A stretch of DNA of 64,000 bases from Pinus tabuliformis. Taxonomy: Eukaryota > Streptophyta > Pinopsida > Pinales > Pinaceae. The translations under genes and the position numbers were made by a program. This document shows, in pieces, positions 37,516-48,218 of the stretch. The notes under the pieces are model-generated. The model was not told the origin of the DNA and did no database searches. It saw only the letters and a program-made list of their open reading frames with translations. The DNA is taken from the NCBI GenBank assembly GCA_031772625.1, contig CM062810.1, forward strand, positions 872,545,650 through 872,609,649, in the 5' to 3' direction. Positions within the stretch are counted from its first letter, which is position 1, and each line of letters begins with the position of its first letter.

Positions 37516-37999
37516 GGAACTCGTGAACTAGAGCAACATGAATATGTTATTTTCTGTTGAATTGGGACATGCAGATTCACATAGTTGAAGTGAGGGCAAG
37601 TGGAATATGGTTTCTAAACATGTGTGAACCATGTGTAAACCCTTGACAACCTTTTATACATGAAGATATGTGTTTAAAGATATTTTCTTAATTAGAAAAC
37701 ATAACATGTTTGCTAACTAATGTAAGCATTTGTTAACAAAAAGTCAAAACTCTGTGAGACTCTTTATATCAATTGACATTTACTCTAAGTTTCAATACGG
37801 CTTGCCTCAATATGAGGCCAAATAAGACATCCAAGTTTCCTATTGGTTGAAACAACGATTGCAGAAGCTCATAGATAGATGAAAAACTTCTTTATAAAAT
37901 ATAAATTGAAGAGATTAAGTTAAATTAAATGGATTAACTTTAGTTTTTATGCAGGGAATAATGCAAAGCCTAAAAATGATTATAATAGTCCCTGCAGCC

Positions 38000-39680
38000 C
38001 TGAAGGGGCACAGACTATAAATAAGTATTTGTTTGTATGGTTAACACGGTATTGGAAAGGGATAATGAACACAAAGTTTTAGGATGCACAAAGAAATTCT
38101 TATAGAAAATAAGTAATTGTTTGTATGGTTTGAAAGGATAAGGAACATGGAGTTTAGATACACACTTAATGCCCACAATCTGCAATGAATTTTATTCGAT
38201 AGATGTTGAGATGCAAAAGTAAAGTTGTTTTTTTTTTTACGTAATGAAATTGATGTTATATAGGTAACTCTATAATTTAGGTAAGTATGCACATATCACT
38301 AAAAAAATTATTTGTTTAACTACACGTATGTATGTAACATTATCAATTATTTATTCATTGTCTCCGTATTCTCTAGATTGATCTTGAAATAATGAACAAA
38401 ATTATTATTTAATTTTACTTATACATATAAAATTAATATTATTAAAATATATTTATATTATTAAATTATTAAAAGAATAGATTTACATTAACGGATGTCT
38501 TAGTTTAATAGGGTCACAATTTTTCCACGAAAGCAATGGAAATTTTGGCAGGATTTTGGCTGCCCCAAGGGTTTTTGATGGTGCTAAATCCACTTCTATT
38601 ATCGAAAAAAATGTTTGAAACAATCCGAGGATTGGATTTTTTAAAACTTTTTTCACTAGATTCCGTTGGTAATTTCATTCCCCGAGCAAAATTTGTGCCT
38701 CAGTAGAAAACACCCTTTTTTTCTAAATTATGAATGGTGTAATCAGTAACACACCGAGTCTCGTACTCGCGTGACATCAGGTCGATCCTTGACTACTGGA
38801 ATTATAACCTCTAGGTGCAACCACACCACCCTGAAGCATGACACACGAGTAATTTGAGGTTTGAACTTGTGACTTGCACAACGACACAAACACCTTAGCA
38901 GTTTATTCATTGTCCAACAATCCACACCCATGGGGACTATAAAAAACACCTTGTTTAATCATTAAAAATTTCTAAACAGTTGAAAATTAAACTTTCTTTA
39001 ATGAAAAAATAATTTTGGATTCCTTATTGCACCTACAAACACATGATAACTAGTTTTCTTGTATAGTCTTCAAGATAGCATGGATTTTAAGGTGGTTAAA
39101 GTACAACACCTCAACTTAATCTTGCACTTTTTTCTAATTGTTCCTTAATGCATTCACTAACCATGGTGGTGGAGATTTTATTTTATGGTCAAATGGCTTT
39201 AATAGATATGGCATTTTTGAAGGAACGTGCTATTATGCATGTTGTTTGGATAATTTTCCTTTAGCTTTCCATTGTATTTATCATTCTTGTAGGTGATTCA
39301 TTTTGGTTAAAAGAATCACAAGATGTTTTCTCTATCAATGTCAATTTCTCTCTTATTAGCATTCTTTTTCGTTTTCTATATCATTATTTCTTGATTGTTG
39401 CTTAGTCGTACTCTCCCATCCCTTTTATGTATGCTCTTTTACCTAGTGGTCAATGTTAGGTTTTATTTCTCATAGTCTCCTTCTCCCATTTCCCTAAGTT
39501 TGGTTGGTTAATGGCCACTGCTAGGTATAATTTCTTTGATTTACCCTCTCCCTATAAGCTTTCTCCTTATTATTCCTATTTCTACTCTACTCTTTATCAT
39601 AATTTTTCTCAAGGTCAATGGGGATGTGATGGGAAAAGGGAGCCTCCCTATTTCAGGTCCCATGTTAATGCTAAGGCCTC
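38000..39680. repeat. Duplicated segment C, partner of 1.03-1.97 kb
   Basis: Same landmarks as segment D, with additional sequence at about 38490-38960. Its left end (38041-38160) also shares the AAAGGGATAA..GGATGCACAA motif with 29090-29125, linking it to segments A and B. Confidence 0.65.
38715..38939 (-). mobile_element. Probable tRNA-derived SINE, minus strand
   Basis: On the minus strand a B-box-like CAAGTTCAAACCTC and a terminal A run (T run at 38715-38722 on plus) are visible. The flanks TAGAAAACACC (38704-38714) and TAAAAAACACC (38940-38950) form an 11-bp direct repeat with one mismatch. The insert is absent from the homologous segment D near 1.3 kb. Confidence 0.65.
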
Positions 39681-39782
39681 TGTTGGCTTGATGGGCCCTA
39701 ACCTAGGTTCAACATTAAGCAGCCAAGGAAATCCCTACATTACTAGCCCTTTCAGCATCAATCTGCGAAGCGCAGAATGAAG

Positions 39783-40690
39783 TGTCACCCAAAGCAGTAT
39801 GGGGGGATGCAAGAACCAAGTTTCTGCACTCTGAGATGGTTGTGATGTCGATTATTTGCCCTAACCATTCCTTCACATAAACTGATAAGCCCATTAGGAC
39901 TTATCAAAGTATTTCTCTTATTTGTCCTTGAAGCCTTCATGAAAGTCTCTGATCGTCCTTCGTAGACCCTAAATAGATAGATCAGGCATTTACGTGCCTC
40001 TATAATTACTCTTACTTCTGTATTTACTCAAATTCTCTTAGTTTCGTACTATCTTAACAGGTAATTATAATTATCATGCATAAACAGATATTCTTTCTTG
40101 CGTTCATATAACAAAGAGAAACATGTAGATTCATGCATCAGAGTAGTATTAAAACATAAACCCAGTATTCAACATAACATAATCGCATGCAATTAGCAGA
40201 AGTAAAATACACAAGTAATTCCAAAATACTTCTCTTTATTGATAATCTATATTTCCAGTATAGACTCTAACTACCCTACACACACAACTGCAGGAGTCCG
40301 TTCACTCAGCTACAGAATTCTACCCTAGGCCTCTGCGCACTCAACTATAGAGCCTCTTCCTACGCTAAGACTCTTCGCTCTTAGCTCTCACAGACCCATA
40401 AACTTACTCAGAATTCTACCAAAACTTATGAACTGCCTTAGACTCTTCTAAGACTCCCTTTTTATACAATCCCATGGTCCATGGACCAAGGGCGGATCTC
40501 ATCAAGCCGACACAAACTATCTAAACTGAGGGCAGAAACCTTTTTTGACTGCTTACATCTTCGCACTCTGTGGCCACAAAATGCTGAGAATTTACATTCT
40601 TTACACAAAACTTGTGCTTTTAGCCCCAAAACTTGGGATTTTAACCCCAAAATTGACCCCAGGGGACCCATTCCCAATAGGCCCGCAACA
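39783..40690 (-). repeat. Candidate 3' LTR of the host gypsy element
   Basis: On the minus strand it starts TGTTGCGGGCC, directly after a G-rich purine stretch (GACTCGGGGGCGATC at about 40700-40714), and could end CTTTGGGTGACA at 39783. The partner LTR is outside the window, so the inner boundary is better supported than the outer one. Confidence 0.5.
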
Positions 40691-40729
40691 AAAATCTAGT
40701 GATCGCCCCCGAGTCACTCTTTTGGCATG

Positions 40730-41259
40730 AAGATCTTGTTGCAAAGGCCTCCTAGCTCCTCTTTTACCACTGCGACTTCGGCAGTGCAATGTGTTGCCGC
40801 TCGACTCACCTACTTGACTAGCTGCTCCATCGCTGGCTCTGTGCTGTCTGCCTATATTTTCTGTTGTGTTGCCTGCAGACTGGCCAATTTCCTTTCAATG
40901 GAGGCACTGAGCACATAGGCCTCCTATACCCAAGGCCCCAATCTGGCCTTGAGTACCGTCTCCTTGTGTTGATCTGCATCCACATGTTCTTGCAGTGCCT
41001 TTGTTTCCTGCAACTTCATTAACCTTCTGTAATGGCAATAATGTGCACCATCAGTTTAACCTCATCATATCTCTGTTGCATCTCTCACGCCTTTGTCTCT
41101 AGTCTTTTCACAGTGGGATCCTCCTGTAGGTTGGTGACTACTTTAAGTGACTTCTCGAAGAGCACATTACACTCCTTCATGGTGGCATCTATAGCTGTTA
41201 CTTCATCTTTCACAGTGGTCGCGCATTGTTCTTCAACATTTGGTGGAGTCGAAGGCTGG
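40730..41259 (-). pseudogene. 3' end of the host element's extra coding region
   Basis: Continuation, past the inserted element, of the sense region that ends at 56776. Composition is similar and there are several stops. It ends next to the purine tract of the host element. Confidence 0.45.
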
Positions 41260-41264
41260 GCCCT
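41260..41264. other. Target-site duplication of the Tat element (left)
   Basis: GCCCT, matched exactly at 56771-56775. Confidence 0.92.
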
Positions 41265-42317
41265 TGTCAGGCGGAAAGAGTCGATTGTGCGGACACAACC
41301 AACCTCCCTAGGAGCCTAAGACTCTCTAGTGACAAACAAGACAAACAAGATCTATCCTTCTCTAAACATGCATTATAATATGAGATATCAAGTGTTTTGT
41401 TCTTACCTTTGTCCAAACGTTGTTGTAGAAGTCCAAGCTTTGTTGATCTGGATGAGCTCCTCCTTTTCTCCAAAACCTGTAATCACCAACAGTCAAACAA
41501 TTAAATAGCACCTGATTATAACATAAAACAAAGCATATTCAACATGTAGACCAAGGAGCACATGAAATAACTCATAAACAACAAGTTATTGAGAAGAATG
41601 GACTCATTTGCATTAATAGGTAACAAAAAGAACAAATACAACCTGAGCCTTGGTGTTGTGCAAGTCCTTCCCAGGGTCCGTCAAGAGTTCTCCTTTACTT
41701 TGACAAAGCACACCCACTTCCAAATAGAACAAGCAAAGATGGCAATCTCTCCTCACAAGCTTCTAAATGGGAGTCCTAATTCCTGCAGCATTTACCCTTA
41801 GAAAATGTATAGCTTCAACCTCCCCTCCTTCTGGCCCAATGCCTGTATTTATAGTGCTCAAGAGGAGGTTAATCAGGTCCACCATCAATGGGATAATCCC
41901 CTCTTTGGGTGGGATAGCTCCCTTATTGATGGGATAAGTTCCTCTTGGATAGGAGTGCATGAACCATCTGGAGGCGCCCAATACACGTCGAACAACCTTC
42001 TAGAATGCTCTAGAAATGACCACAAGTAACTTTTTAAAGATGAAACTTGCACATTCTAACCTTTACAGGAGGACGCACCTATCCCTTTACATACAGAGCG
42101 TCTTTGGACGCAGCTTTTGTGAACATTGGGAGCGTCCCCGCAGGTAAGGTTGAGAGAACCTGCGTCCCCAGAGATAAATACATTTATACAAGACTTTCTC
42201 TCTTTTTGGAGTTTGACATGGAGAGCAGAGGCATAAGACTTGCCTAAGAGGGTAGCATGACTGTTGATTGAGCCATACTAACTGTAAATAGTCATGGTGA
42301 CATTTTTTAGTGTAACA
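41265..42317 (-). repeat. 3' LTR of the Tat element
   Basis: 1053 bp. Minus-strand TATA box TATAAATA at 41846-41853 and a cluster of GGACGC/GCGTCC motifs at about 42070-42170 in U3. The small open frames inside it are also found in the other LTR and have no protein support. Confidence 0.95.
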
Positions 42318-42333
42318 GATTGCCCCCTAAAGT
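42318..42333 (-). other. Polypurine tract of the Tat element
   Basis: The minus strand reads ACTTTAGGGGGCAATC immediately before the 3' LTR. Confidence 0.65.
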
Positions 42334-44051
42334 GCGAAGCCTGGAATAGATTAGGGTTTGTAATATCTAGGAAGGGTGAAGTGCTTTATCATTTCAAGGA
42401 TTATCCCGTGGAGAGCCTAGTCAGAACCTGCAATTTTCAACACAAAATACATGTATAAGATTATATCATCACTGAGGTAGGCATTCCCATACTCAGATTA
42501 AAACTTTAACTAACAGACTAACTACTCTGATACAGGAATGATCTTGCAGTACATTACAATCATAGACTTTTGTAGACACAGTATGGACGCAGCCATCTGT
42601 TTATGATTAGTCTACTTAGATAATGAATACAAAACTCCTCGCAGCCTGGATGGTGGAAACTAGATCCAGGGTCTTCATTTCTACTTCTCGAATTGGTACG
42701 ATTCTAGCCATGCGAATAAATGAGTTGATGTCGAACATGGTAGAAACCACTTGATTACCAGTCGATGATGTAAACTGTTAACAAGCGTGAGAGAGACCAC
42801 CAGTAATGTCAATGGTTCTCAAAGTACCCAGTACAATCCATGAGATGTGAATGAATGAGTTGATGTCGAACATTTCACGGAATCCTTCGATCGAAAGTCA
42901 ATGATGTAAACTGACGTCAAAGGCGAGAAACCTGCCATTGATGCATGCAGACTTCAAGGTACTGACGATTTCTAAGTCATCTCTCTAGATAATGTGCTGA
43001 TGTCGATAGAAAGCGACTCGTTGCAGGCAAGTCCGCAACACGAAATCATTGTTCAAGTTGAAGAAATGTTGCTGTGAGGACTGACTCAGGGATGGTCAAA
43101 TGGATGACAAGTATTTTGCAGATGAAAGTTTTGCTTGCAGACCTCTTGAACACATAACGACACGACAGATGGCTTGGTGACGAATAACTCAAAGTTAATC
43201 CCCGGAACCCGGTTAAAGACTTTCAAAGTGGTTTGATCAACTGTGAGGTAAAAGATTTCCCAACCCAGGTGAATGAAAAGTGTCGTGTTCAAGAGTGGTA
43301 ATAAAGTTTCTTTTGAGACAAAAGGTAACAAACAGGTTCATTCTTCTCTCTTTTCCCCCACCATTTCTGGCAAGTACCTCTTTATTTTTAACAAGCTTGA
43401 GGAGGATAACATATGCTTGATTATAAGCTCATCCTTCGGATGAGTCCAACCTAGTTTTGATTCGAACCCTAGGAAGGAGTGGTTCGTTCCTGTTTGTAAT
43501 TGAACAGGTCCTTTACTGTGAAATGTTTAACGAGCCCAGTACAGGAGAAACTCGGTGTTTTTCAATTTTAGAGAGTCTGAAAAACTTAAGAAGACTCCAA
43601 GTTGAACTTTTTCATAGATTTGTGTCCCTCAAGCCCGAAAAAGTATAAAATAATACCTGGGGGAACCGCTTGATCTTGCGACCAAGGAGTACTTTCATAA
43701 TTAGTGCCACTGACCTGAAAAGTAAAAAGCGATCAAGGACACGTCGTTTTATTTCCGTATCGAGTTTGAAACGACAAAAACCCGGCAATCTTTTCCTGAT
43801 TTTACGGTCAGAAAAGAGCTATAAGGGGACCGTCTTTTAATTCCATTTTAACAAGTGTAAAAGAAACGCTCGACAATCTTTTCATATTTTAGGAGTCAGA
43901 AAAGGGCTTAAAAGATGACTCTGATATTTTGGTTCGTGAAAAATGTCAATTTTCCTTCTAAATCCCTTTGTCCTGCACAAAAGCAACACATTACTCATAC
44001 CTGTTTAAGATAGGCAAAAATACATCGAAAAACATCTTTTCGGGGTGAAAA
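42334..44051 (-). repeat. Repeat-rich 3' untranslated region of the Tat element
   Basis: No convincing gene. An imperfect pair at about 42700-42780 and 42838-42915 shares AATGAGTTGATGTCGAACAT and GATGATGTAAACTG-type words. An 89-bp pair at 43742-43830 and 43831-43919 shares CGTC..TTTTA, GCAATCTTTTC/ACAATCTTTTC, GTCAGAAAAG. Tandem repeats in the 3' UTR are known for Tat-lineage elements. Confidence 0.6.
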
Positions 44052-44075
44052 ATGAACAAATTCATCCAAAAAACC

Positions 44076-44085
44076 TATAAAAATA
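44076..44085 (+). promoter_or_regulatory. Possible TATA box for the antisense gene
   Basis: TATAAAAATA on the plus strand, about 460 bp before the ATG at 44545. A possible 5'-UTR intron follows (CAG|GTATTT at 44208 to GTGTAG at 44534). Weak, sequence only. Confidence 0.3.
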
Positions 44086-44289
44086 CTTTTTACCATGTCA
44101 TTTTTACCATTTTAGTGTTGAGGTTGAACAAAGGGCTTTCGGGCAAGAAACTTCCCGTGGTCGCTGCGGAAAATCCGACCATCAGAATCGAACGCCGTCT
44201 CTTCCAGGTATTTTACAACATCCTACTCTTCATTTCTATCCGATTAAAATTGTTTTTTAGGTTTTAGTTTTGTTTTTTGGGAGGGTTTA

Positions 44290-44460
44290 GGTTTCAAAAT
44301 GCGCTCTTCGGTGGACGCAGGTGTTCTTCGGGTGACCTGCGTCCCCCGACTTTTTCCTATACAGGAAAATGGTTGGGGGACGCAGCCCACCTTCAGACCA
44401 GCTACGTCCCGACGCCCTGTGTTCCAAACGCGGGGTGCGTCTTCCGTGGAACGTGGAATT
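44290..44460. repeat. Cluster of GGACGCA/TGCGTCC motifs, 3' side
   Basis: At least five occurrences of GGACGCA, CTGCGTCC, GGACGCAG, TACGTCC and GTGCGTC within 170 bp, in both orientations. Matching clusters lie in both LTRs and the leader. Confidence 0.75.
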
Positions 44461-44544
44461 TGAAACCCCAATCCTCACAAATAACCATTCAAAATTCCCC
44501 AAATTAATTCTAATCATCATTTCTTGGTGTGTAGGACACTCACC

Positions 44545-45763
44545 ATGTTGGATTGGAGAGAAAGAGAGCACGAAGAGGTTGATGAAGCTGCAATAGAACA
44601 CCAACCTTCCCTGGATGCCCTAAAAGCATGCGGGTTATACAAATACTGGGCCATACCGGGCATGAGGGCTCAGGTAAGATTCTTAGAATGGCTGGTTGAG
44701 AGATGGAACGTTCAAGAGCAATGCTTTTACATAGGAGGGCACCAGCTCGAGGTAGAGCCCTCGGATGTATACTTTCTCACTGGCTTGCCAAACAGAGGCG
44801 AGCAACTCAATCTAGCCAGGACTAGGTCGGGTGGCCAATCCCTTGTTAGTCTCCGGGAAGATTGGTGCACACCTGGTGCACACCATTCGAAAGGCGTGGA
44901 GATCAAACACATCTCTCTGCGTGAGCTCAAAGTTATAGCATTCACGGTTACCAGAATTTGTGGCGCAGCCGCTTTACACATTGCTTCTGGGTCCCAAATG
45001 CGGATGGCAATTGACTGTTACCAAGGCACCATTTTCAACTGGTGTGATGCTGTGTCGGCTAATGTGAAGAGCCAACTGACTAAGGCAAAGAACGGACGAC
45101 TGAAAACTTTTGGATATGGGCCTTTAGTCATGAGCTTTGCCTTAGAGAGAGTTCCAATGCTGATCCCTCAGCAACTCACTGTTGATATCTTGGGTCCTCG
45201 GGAGCCAAAGCTGGTACGATGGGTTGCGGTGATGGCCCGGCATCCAGACGAGGGCGCGGTAGTTGTTCGATTTTCTGATAGTTACTTTCACTGGTTGGAG
45301 GACCAGGTTTTCTCGATCCAGGACTTCTCGTACACCGGAGTAGATTTTCGACATGATCCGGACATGGTTCTTCCACAGGGAGAACAATGGGATGACAGAG
45401 GTACTTTATTTTTCACAAGTTTTTTAAATTATGTATTTTTTTTGTTTTTATATATATCGTCTCAAAACTGACAGTAAAAATTTTCAAAATGCAGATGTTG
45501 GTCCACAACGCCCAGCCAACCTCCGGCCTTTTGAGAGGAGACACCCAGTTGCACCGGTACCGGCCCCACAGGACGCGACTGCAGAAGTACTAGCTGAGTT
45601 GGAGCATGATCTAGAGCGTCTGACGGCAGATGTGCCTGAGACTACTATGGATGACATTCCTATCAGGCTTCAGCGCTTTGTAGTCGCAGTCCCTAGACCG
45701 TTTAGGAGATTTTTGCGTAAGGTAGCCCGTGCAGTGGTGTCCTATAGGGAGCACCACCAGTGA
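44545..45763 (+). CDS. Antisense two-exon gene with plant mobile domain (PMD)-like protein
   Basis: Runs opposite to gag-pol. Exon 1 is 44545-45400, a GT-AG intron is 45401-45494 (94 bp, GTACTT..AATGCAG), and exon 2 is 45495-45763. Splicing joins two open frames in phase to give 374 residues. I chose the ATG at 44545; the frame is open a little upstream without an ATG. The N-terminal half has the PMD signature: RFLEWLVERW, then FYIGGHQLEVEPSDVYFLTG, LP, G. The C-terminal part is Pro/Arg-rich. PMD proteins occur in plant silencing factors and transposons, and antisense ORFs at this place are known in Tat-lineage elements; their function is unknown. The gene is convergent with the second RNase H, leaving 201 bp between their stops. 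It has no internal stops, unlike gag-pol. Confidence 0.75.
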
Positions 45764-45964
45764 TTGACTAGTCACTTTTGTAGACACATATGACATTTTT
45801 GGCTTTTTGTACTTTATCATTTTTGCCGATCATAAGGTGTTTTTCAACCTATGATCGAAGACGATGTATATTTTTTGACACACTCCTATCTATATATATA
45901 TCACTATTACCGGCTTATCTTGTTTAACATATGTGATGAAATGTTTTTAAATTTACTTGCATGA

Positions 45965-46384
45965 TTATCGTAAATGTCTGTCCAACATTCGAGAAGCAAT
46001 TGCATCTGCTAATGTATTTAAAGACCTTGGAATATGCTGATATTCAATGTAATCAAATTCACGTTCCAAGAGACGCACTCTCAAAAACAACCTTAATAAC
46101 ACAGGATTTCTAATGGCATAAACTCTATTAAGCTGTAATACAACAAGTTCAGAATCTAACCTCACTATCAAACGTCGAATTCCAAATGAAATAGATTCGG
46201 ATAATAATTCAACCACTGCACTGTATTCTGCAATGTTGTTCTTTGTATGACCGAGGCTTACCCCATGCATAGAAACTAACTCGTCAGAGGGCGAATAGAT
46301 AACCCAAGCTGCGGAAGAGATATTCCGTGTACTACGACAAGCACCATCAGCAAATCCAATGTATGTTTGGAGAGGCGTCGACAT
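45965..46384 (-). CDS. Second RNase H (archaeal/plant-like type) downstream of integrase
   Basis: A 139-residue RNase H fold with all four catalytic acids: D13 in GFADGACRS, E53 in NIAEYSAVVELL, D77 in VRLDSELV, D127 in NTLADAIAS. The HIPR..N..AD ending is typical of plant-like RNase HI and of the extra aRNH of Tat elements. The frame extends upstream without an ATG. I start at 46384, where the ATG directly follows ATATTGCAG, a good 3' splice site. It is in a different frame from the integrase, whose stop is 142 bp upstream. It may therefore be expressed by splicing or reinitiation. The expected role is removal of RNA during reverse transcription. Confidence 0.8.
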   Translation of the reverse strand: MSTPLQTYIGFADGACRSTRNISSAAWVIYSPSDELVSMHGVSLGHTKNNIAEYSAVVELLSESISFGIRRLIVRLDSELVVLQLNRVYAIRNPVLLRLFLRVRLLEREFDYIEYQHIPRSLNTLADAIASRMLDRHLR

Positions 46385-46526
46385 CTGCAATATCAAGAGT
46401 AAAACCAAGATAAGCCAGAATAACGACGAAAACACACTCTCTAAGCTAAGCACACTGACTAAACTAACAAACACGCTAGCTAGAAAGAAAATCTATCCTA
46501 TCTAAAAATTTCTCCATACCCACCAT

Positions 46527-48218
46527 TTAAGCATAATACCTCTTTAGGTAAAGTCCATTTCTGGGTTTACCCAAAGAGTCCCCATCAAAATCAACCAGCT
46601 CATAAGCCCCTTTTGCTAGCTTTCGCTTTACAATGTAGGGTCCATGCCACATAGGAACGAATTTTCCAGCACCTAGCTTATCGTTAGCTTGATCATATAA
46701 TAGCACTAGGTCTCCCTCCGAAAAACTTCGAGGGGTTACATTTCTATCATACTGAGCTTTCATTCGTTTCGCGTGAGTCTCGATTGCCAATGTAGCGTCA
46801 CGTCGAGTCTCATCTAATTTAGCTAAGTAAAATAAACGTTTCTCCTCTTCGGAAGTAGCTGGAAGTAATTCGACAGCCATTTGAAGTGATGGGATTTCGC
46901 ATTCAATGGGTAACACAGCTTCCAAGCCATAAACTAGCTGGAAAGGAGTGAACCCTATTGAATTTTTCACTGAAGTTCGGTATGCCCATAGCGCTGAAAA
47001 TAACATGTTGTGCCAATTCGACCGATGAACACCAATGGTTCGTCGGATCATGATAACCAGAACTTTGTTGATAGACTCAACCAAATCGTTGGCTTGCGGA
47101 TAATAAGGAGTAGAGCTATCGTGGTGCAAACCAAGCTGGCTTGTAAGCTCAGTCATCATGATGTTTCGAAAATGGCTCCCATGGTCAGTAATGATTGCTT
47201 GTGGGACACCAAACCTAGTTATGATATGATTGAATACGAAAACTGCAGCTGTTTTGCCACTTGCGTCGAATGTAGGCATCGCCTCGACCCATTTAGTAAA
47301 ATAATCAACCGCGAGGATGATATACGCATGCCCCCCGGCCGAGTGAGGGTTACAAGTAATAAAGTCGATACCCCATTTGGCGAATGGACCAACGACAATT
47401 ATAGGGTGGAGAGGAGCAGGTGGAGCGCGCATCTTGCGATCAAACACTTGACAGTTGTGGCACTTCCTGACGGCAATGATACAATCTTTAAACATAGACG
47501 GCCAGAAATAGCCAGCGCGCAACACCTTCTGGGCAGTGGCATACCCAGACATATGACCGCCACATGCTCCAGAGTGACAATCATTCAAAACCTTCTCAGC
47601 CTCTTCGTGAGTTAAACAACGTCGAAAAACTAAGTCTGCCCCCCGGCGATAAAGTGTATCTCCAATAATTCTGTATTGCTGGGATTGAAACCGAATTTTT
47701 CGACGTTCTGCTTTGGAAGCTTCAGGCCGAAAGGTTTGGGTCTGGAGATAGATGATTATATCCCCGTACCACGGATCTACAGTACTGATAAGAAACAAAG
47801 ATTCGTCCGGAATGGACTCTTCTGCCACAGTCTCTGTGTCAGCACTCGGGAAATCACACATCAATTCCGTAAAAACTAAGGATTTCTTAGACTTGGACTT
47901 CTCGAACTCCAAGTCGAACTCTTGCAGGATAACAATCCATTTAGAGTACTTGCCCCCTAGCAGTTGTTTTGTCAAAATATAAATCATAGGGTTGTAATCC
48001 GAAATAACTGTAGTTTTACGGAGAAGAATGTAGTGACGGAAACGCTGGACAGCTTGAACGGCTGCCAGGGCCAATTTCTCCACATGCGAATATTTTAACT
48101 CAGTGGGATTTAAGGTCTGACTAAGATAATATATCACATGTTCCGCTCCAAATTCATCTTCTTCAACTAACACCATTCCAATGGTGGAATGCGAAGCCGC
48201 AAGGTATAAGAAGTAATC
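46527..48218 (-). CDS. Pol C-terminal part: RNase H and integrase
   Basis: Open from a TAG (48219-48221) to a TAA; it continues the RT frame. The first methionine, at 48176, is internal to the domain. Numbered from there, residues 1-110 are the gypsy RNase H, with EKLALAAVQAVQRFRHY and S-D-Y-N-P. The integrase follows: an H-H-C-C zinc motif (H201, H208, C239, C242), a catalytic core with D271, D331 and E367 (35 residues between the last two), then a C-terminal domain with LVLLYDQAND and HGPYIVKRKLAKGAYEL. The QAND word replaces the usual QANG before the catalytic Glu. No aRNH lies between RNase H and integrase, where many Tat elements have it. Confidence 0.85.
   Translation of the reverse strand, partial: DYFLYLAASHSTIGMVLVEEDEFGAEHVIYYLSQTLNPTELKYSHVEKLALAAVQAVQRFRHYILLRKTTVISDYNPMIYILTKQLLGGKYSKWIVILQEFDLEFEKSKSKKSLVFTELMCDFPSADTETVAEESIPDESLFLISTVDPWYGDIIIYLQTQTFRPEASKAERRKIRFQSQQYRIIGDTLYRRGADLVFRRCLTHEEAEKVLNDCHSGACGGHMSGYATAQKVLRAGYFWPSMFKDCIIAVRKCHNCQVFDRKMRAPPAPLHPIIVVGPFAKWGIDFITCNPHSAGGHAYIILAVDYFTKWVEAMPTFDASGKTAAVFVFNHIITRFGVPQAIITDHGSHFRNIMMTELTSQLGLHHDSSTPYYPQANDLVESINKVLVIMIRRTIGVHRSNWHNMLFSALWAYRTSVKNSIGFTPFQLVYGLEAVLPIECEIPSLQMAVELLPATSEEEKRLFYLAKLDETRRDATLAIETHAKRMKAQYDRNVTPRSFSEGDLVLLYDQANDKLGAGKFVPMWHGPYIVKRKLAKGAYELVDFDGDSLGKPRNGLYLKRYYA

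Noticed and set aside
39511..39780. 89-codon plus-strand frame next to the host LTR
   Set aside because: The homologous segment near 1.8 kb does not keep the frame open, so coding is unlikely.
41267..42247. Several 66-74-codon frames repeated exactly at 55720-56700
   Set aside because: The repetition is explained by the two LTRs; the frames have no protein support.
44524..44544. Earlier start of the antisense PMD gene
   Set aside because: The codon is TTG; the first ATG in frame is 44545.
47010..47615. 201-codon plus-strand open frame
   Set aside because: Lies opposite the intact integrase coding sequence and has no domain; a shadow of it.
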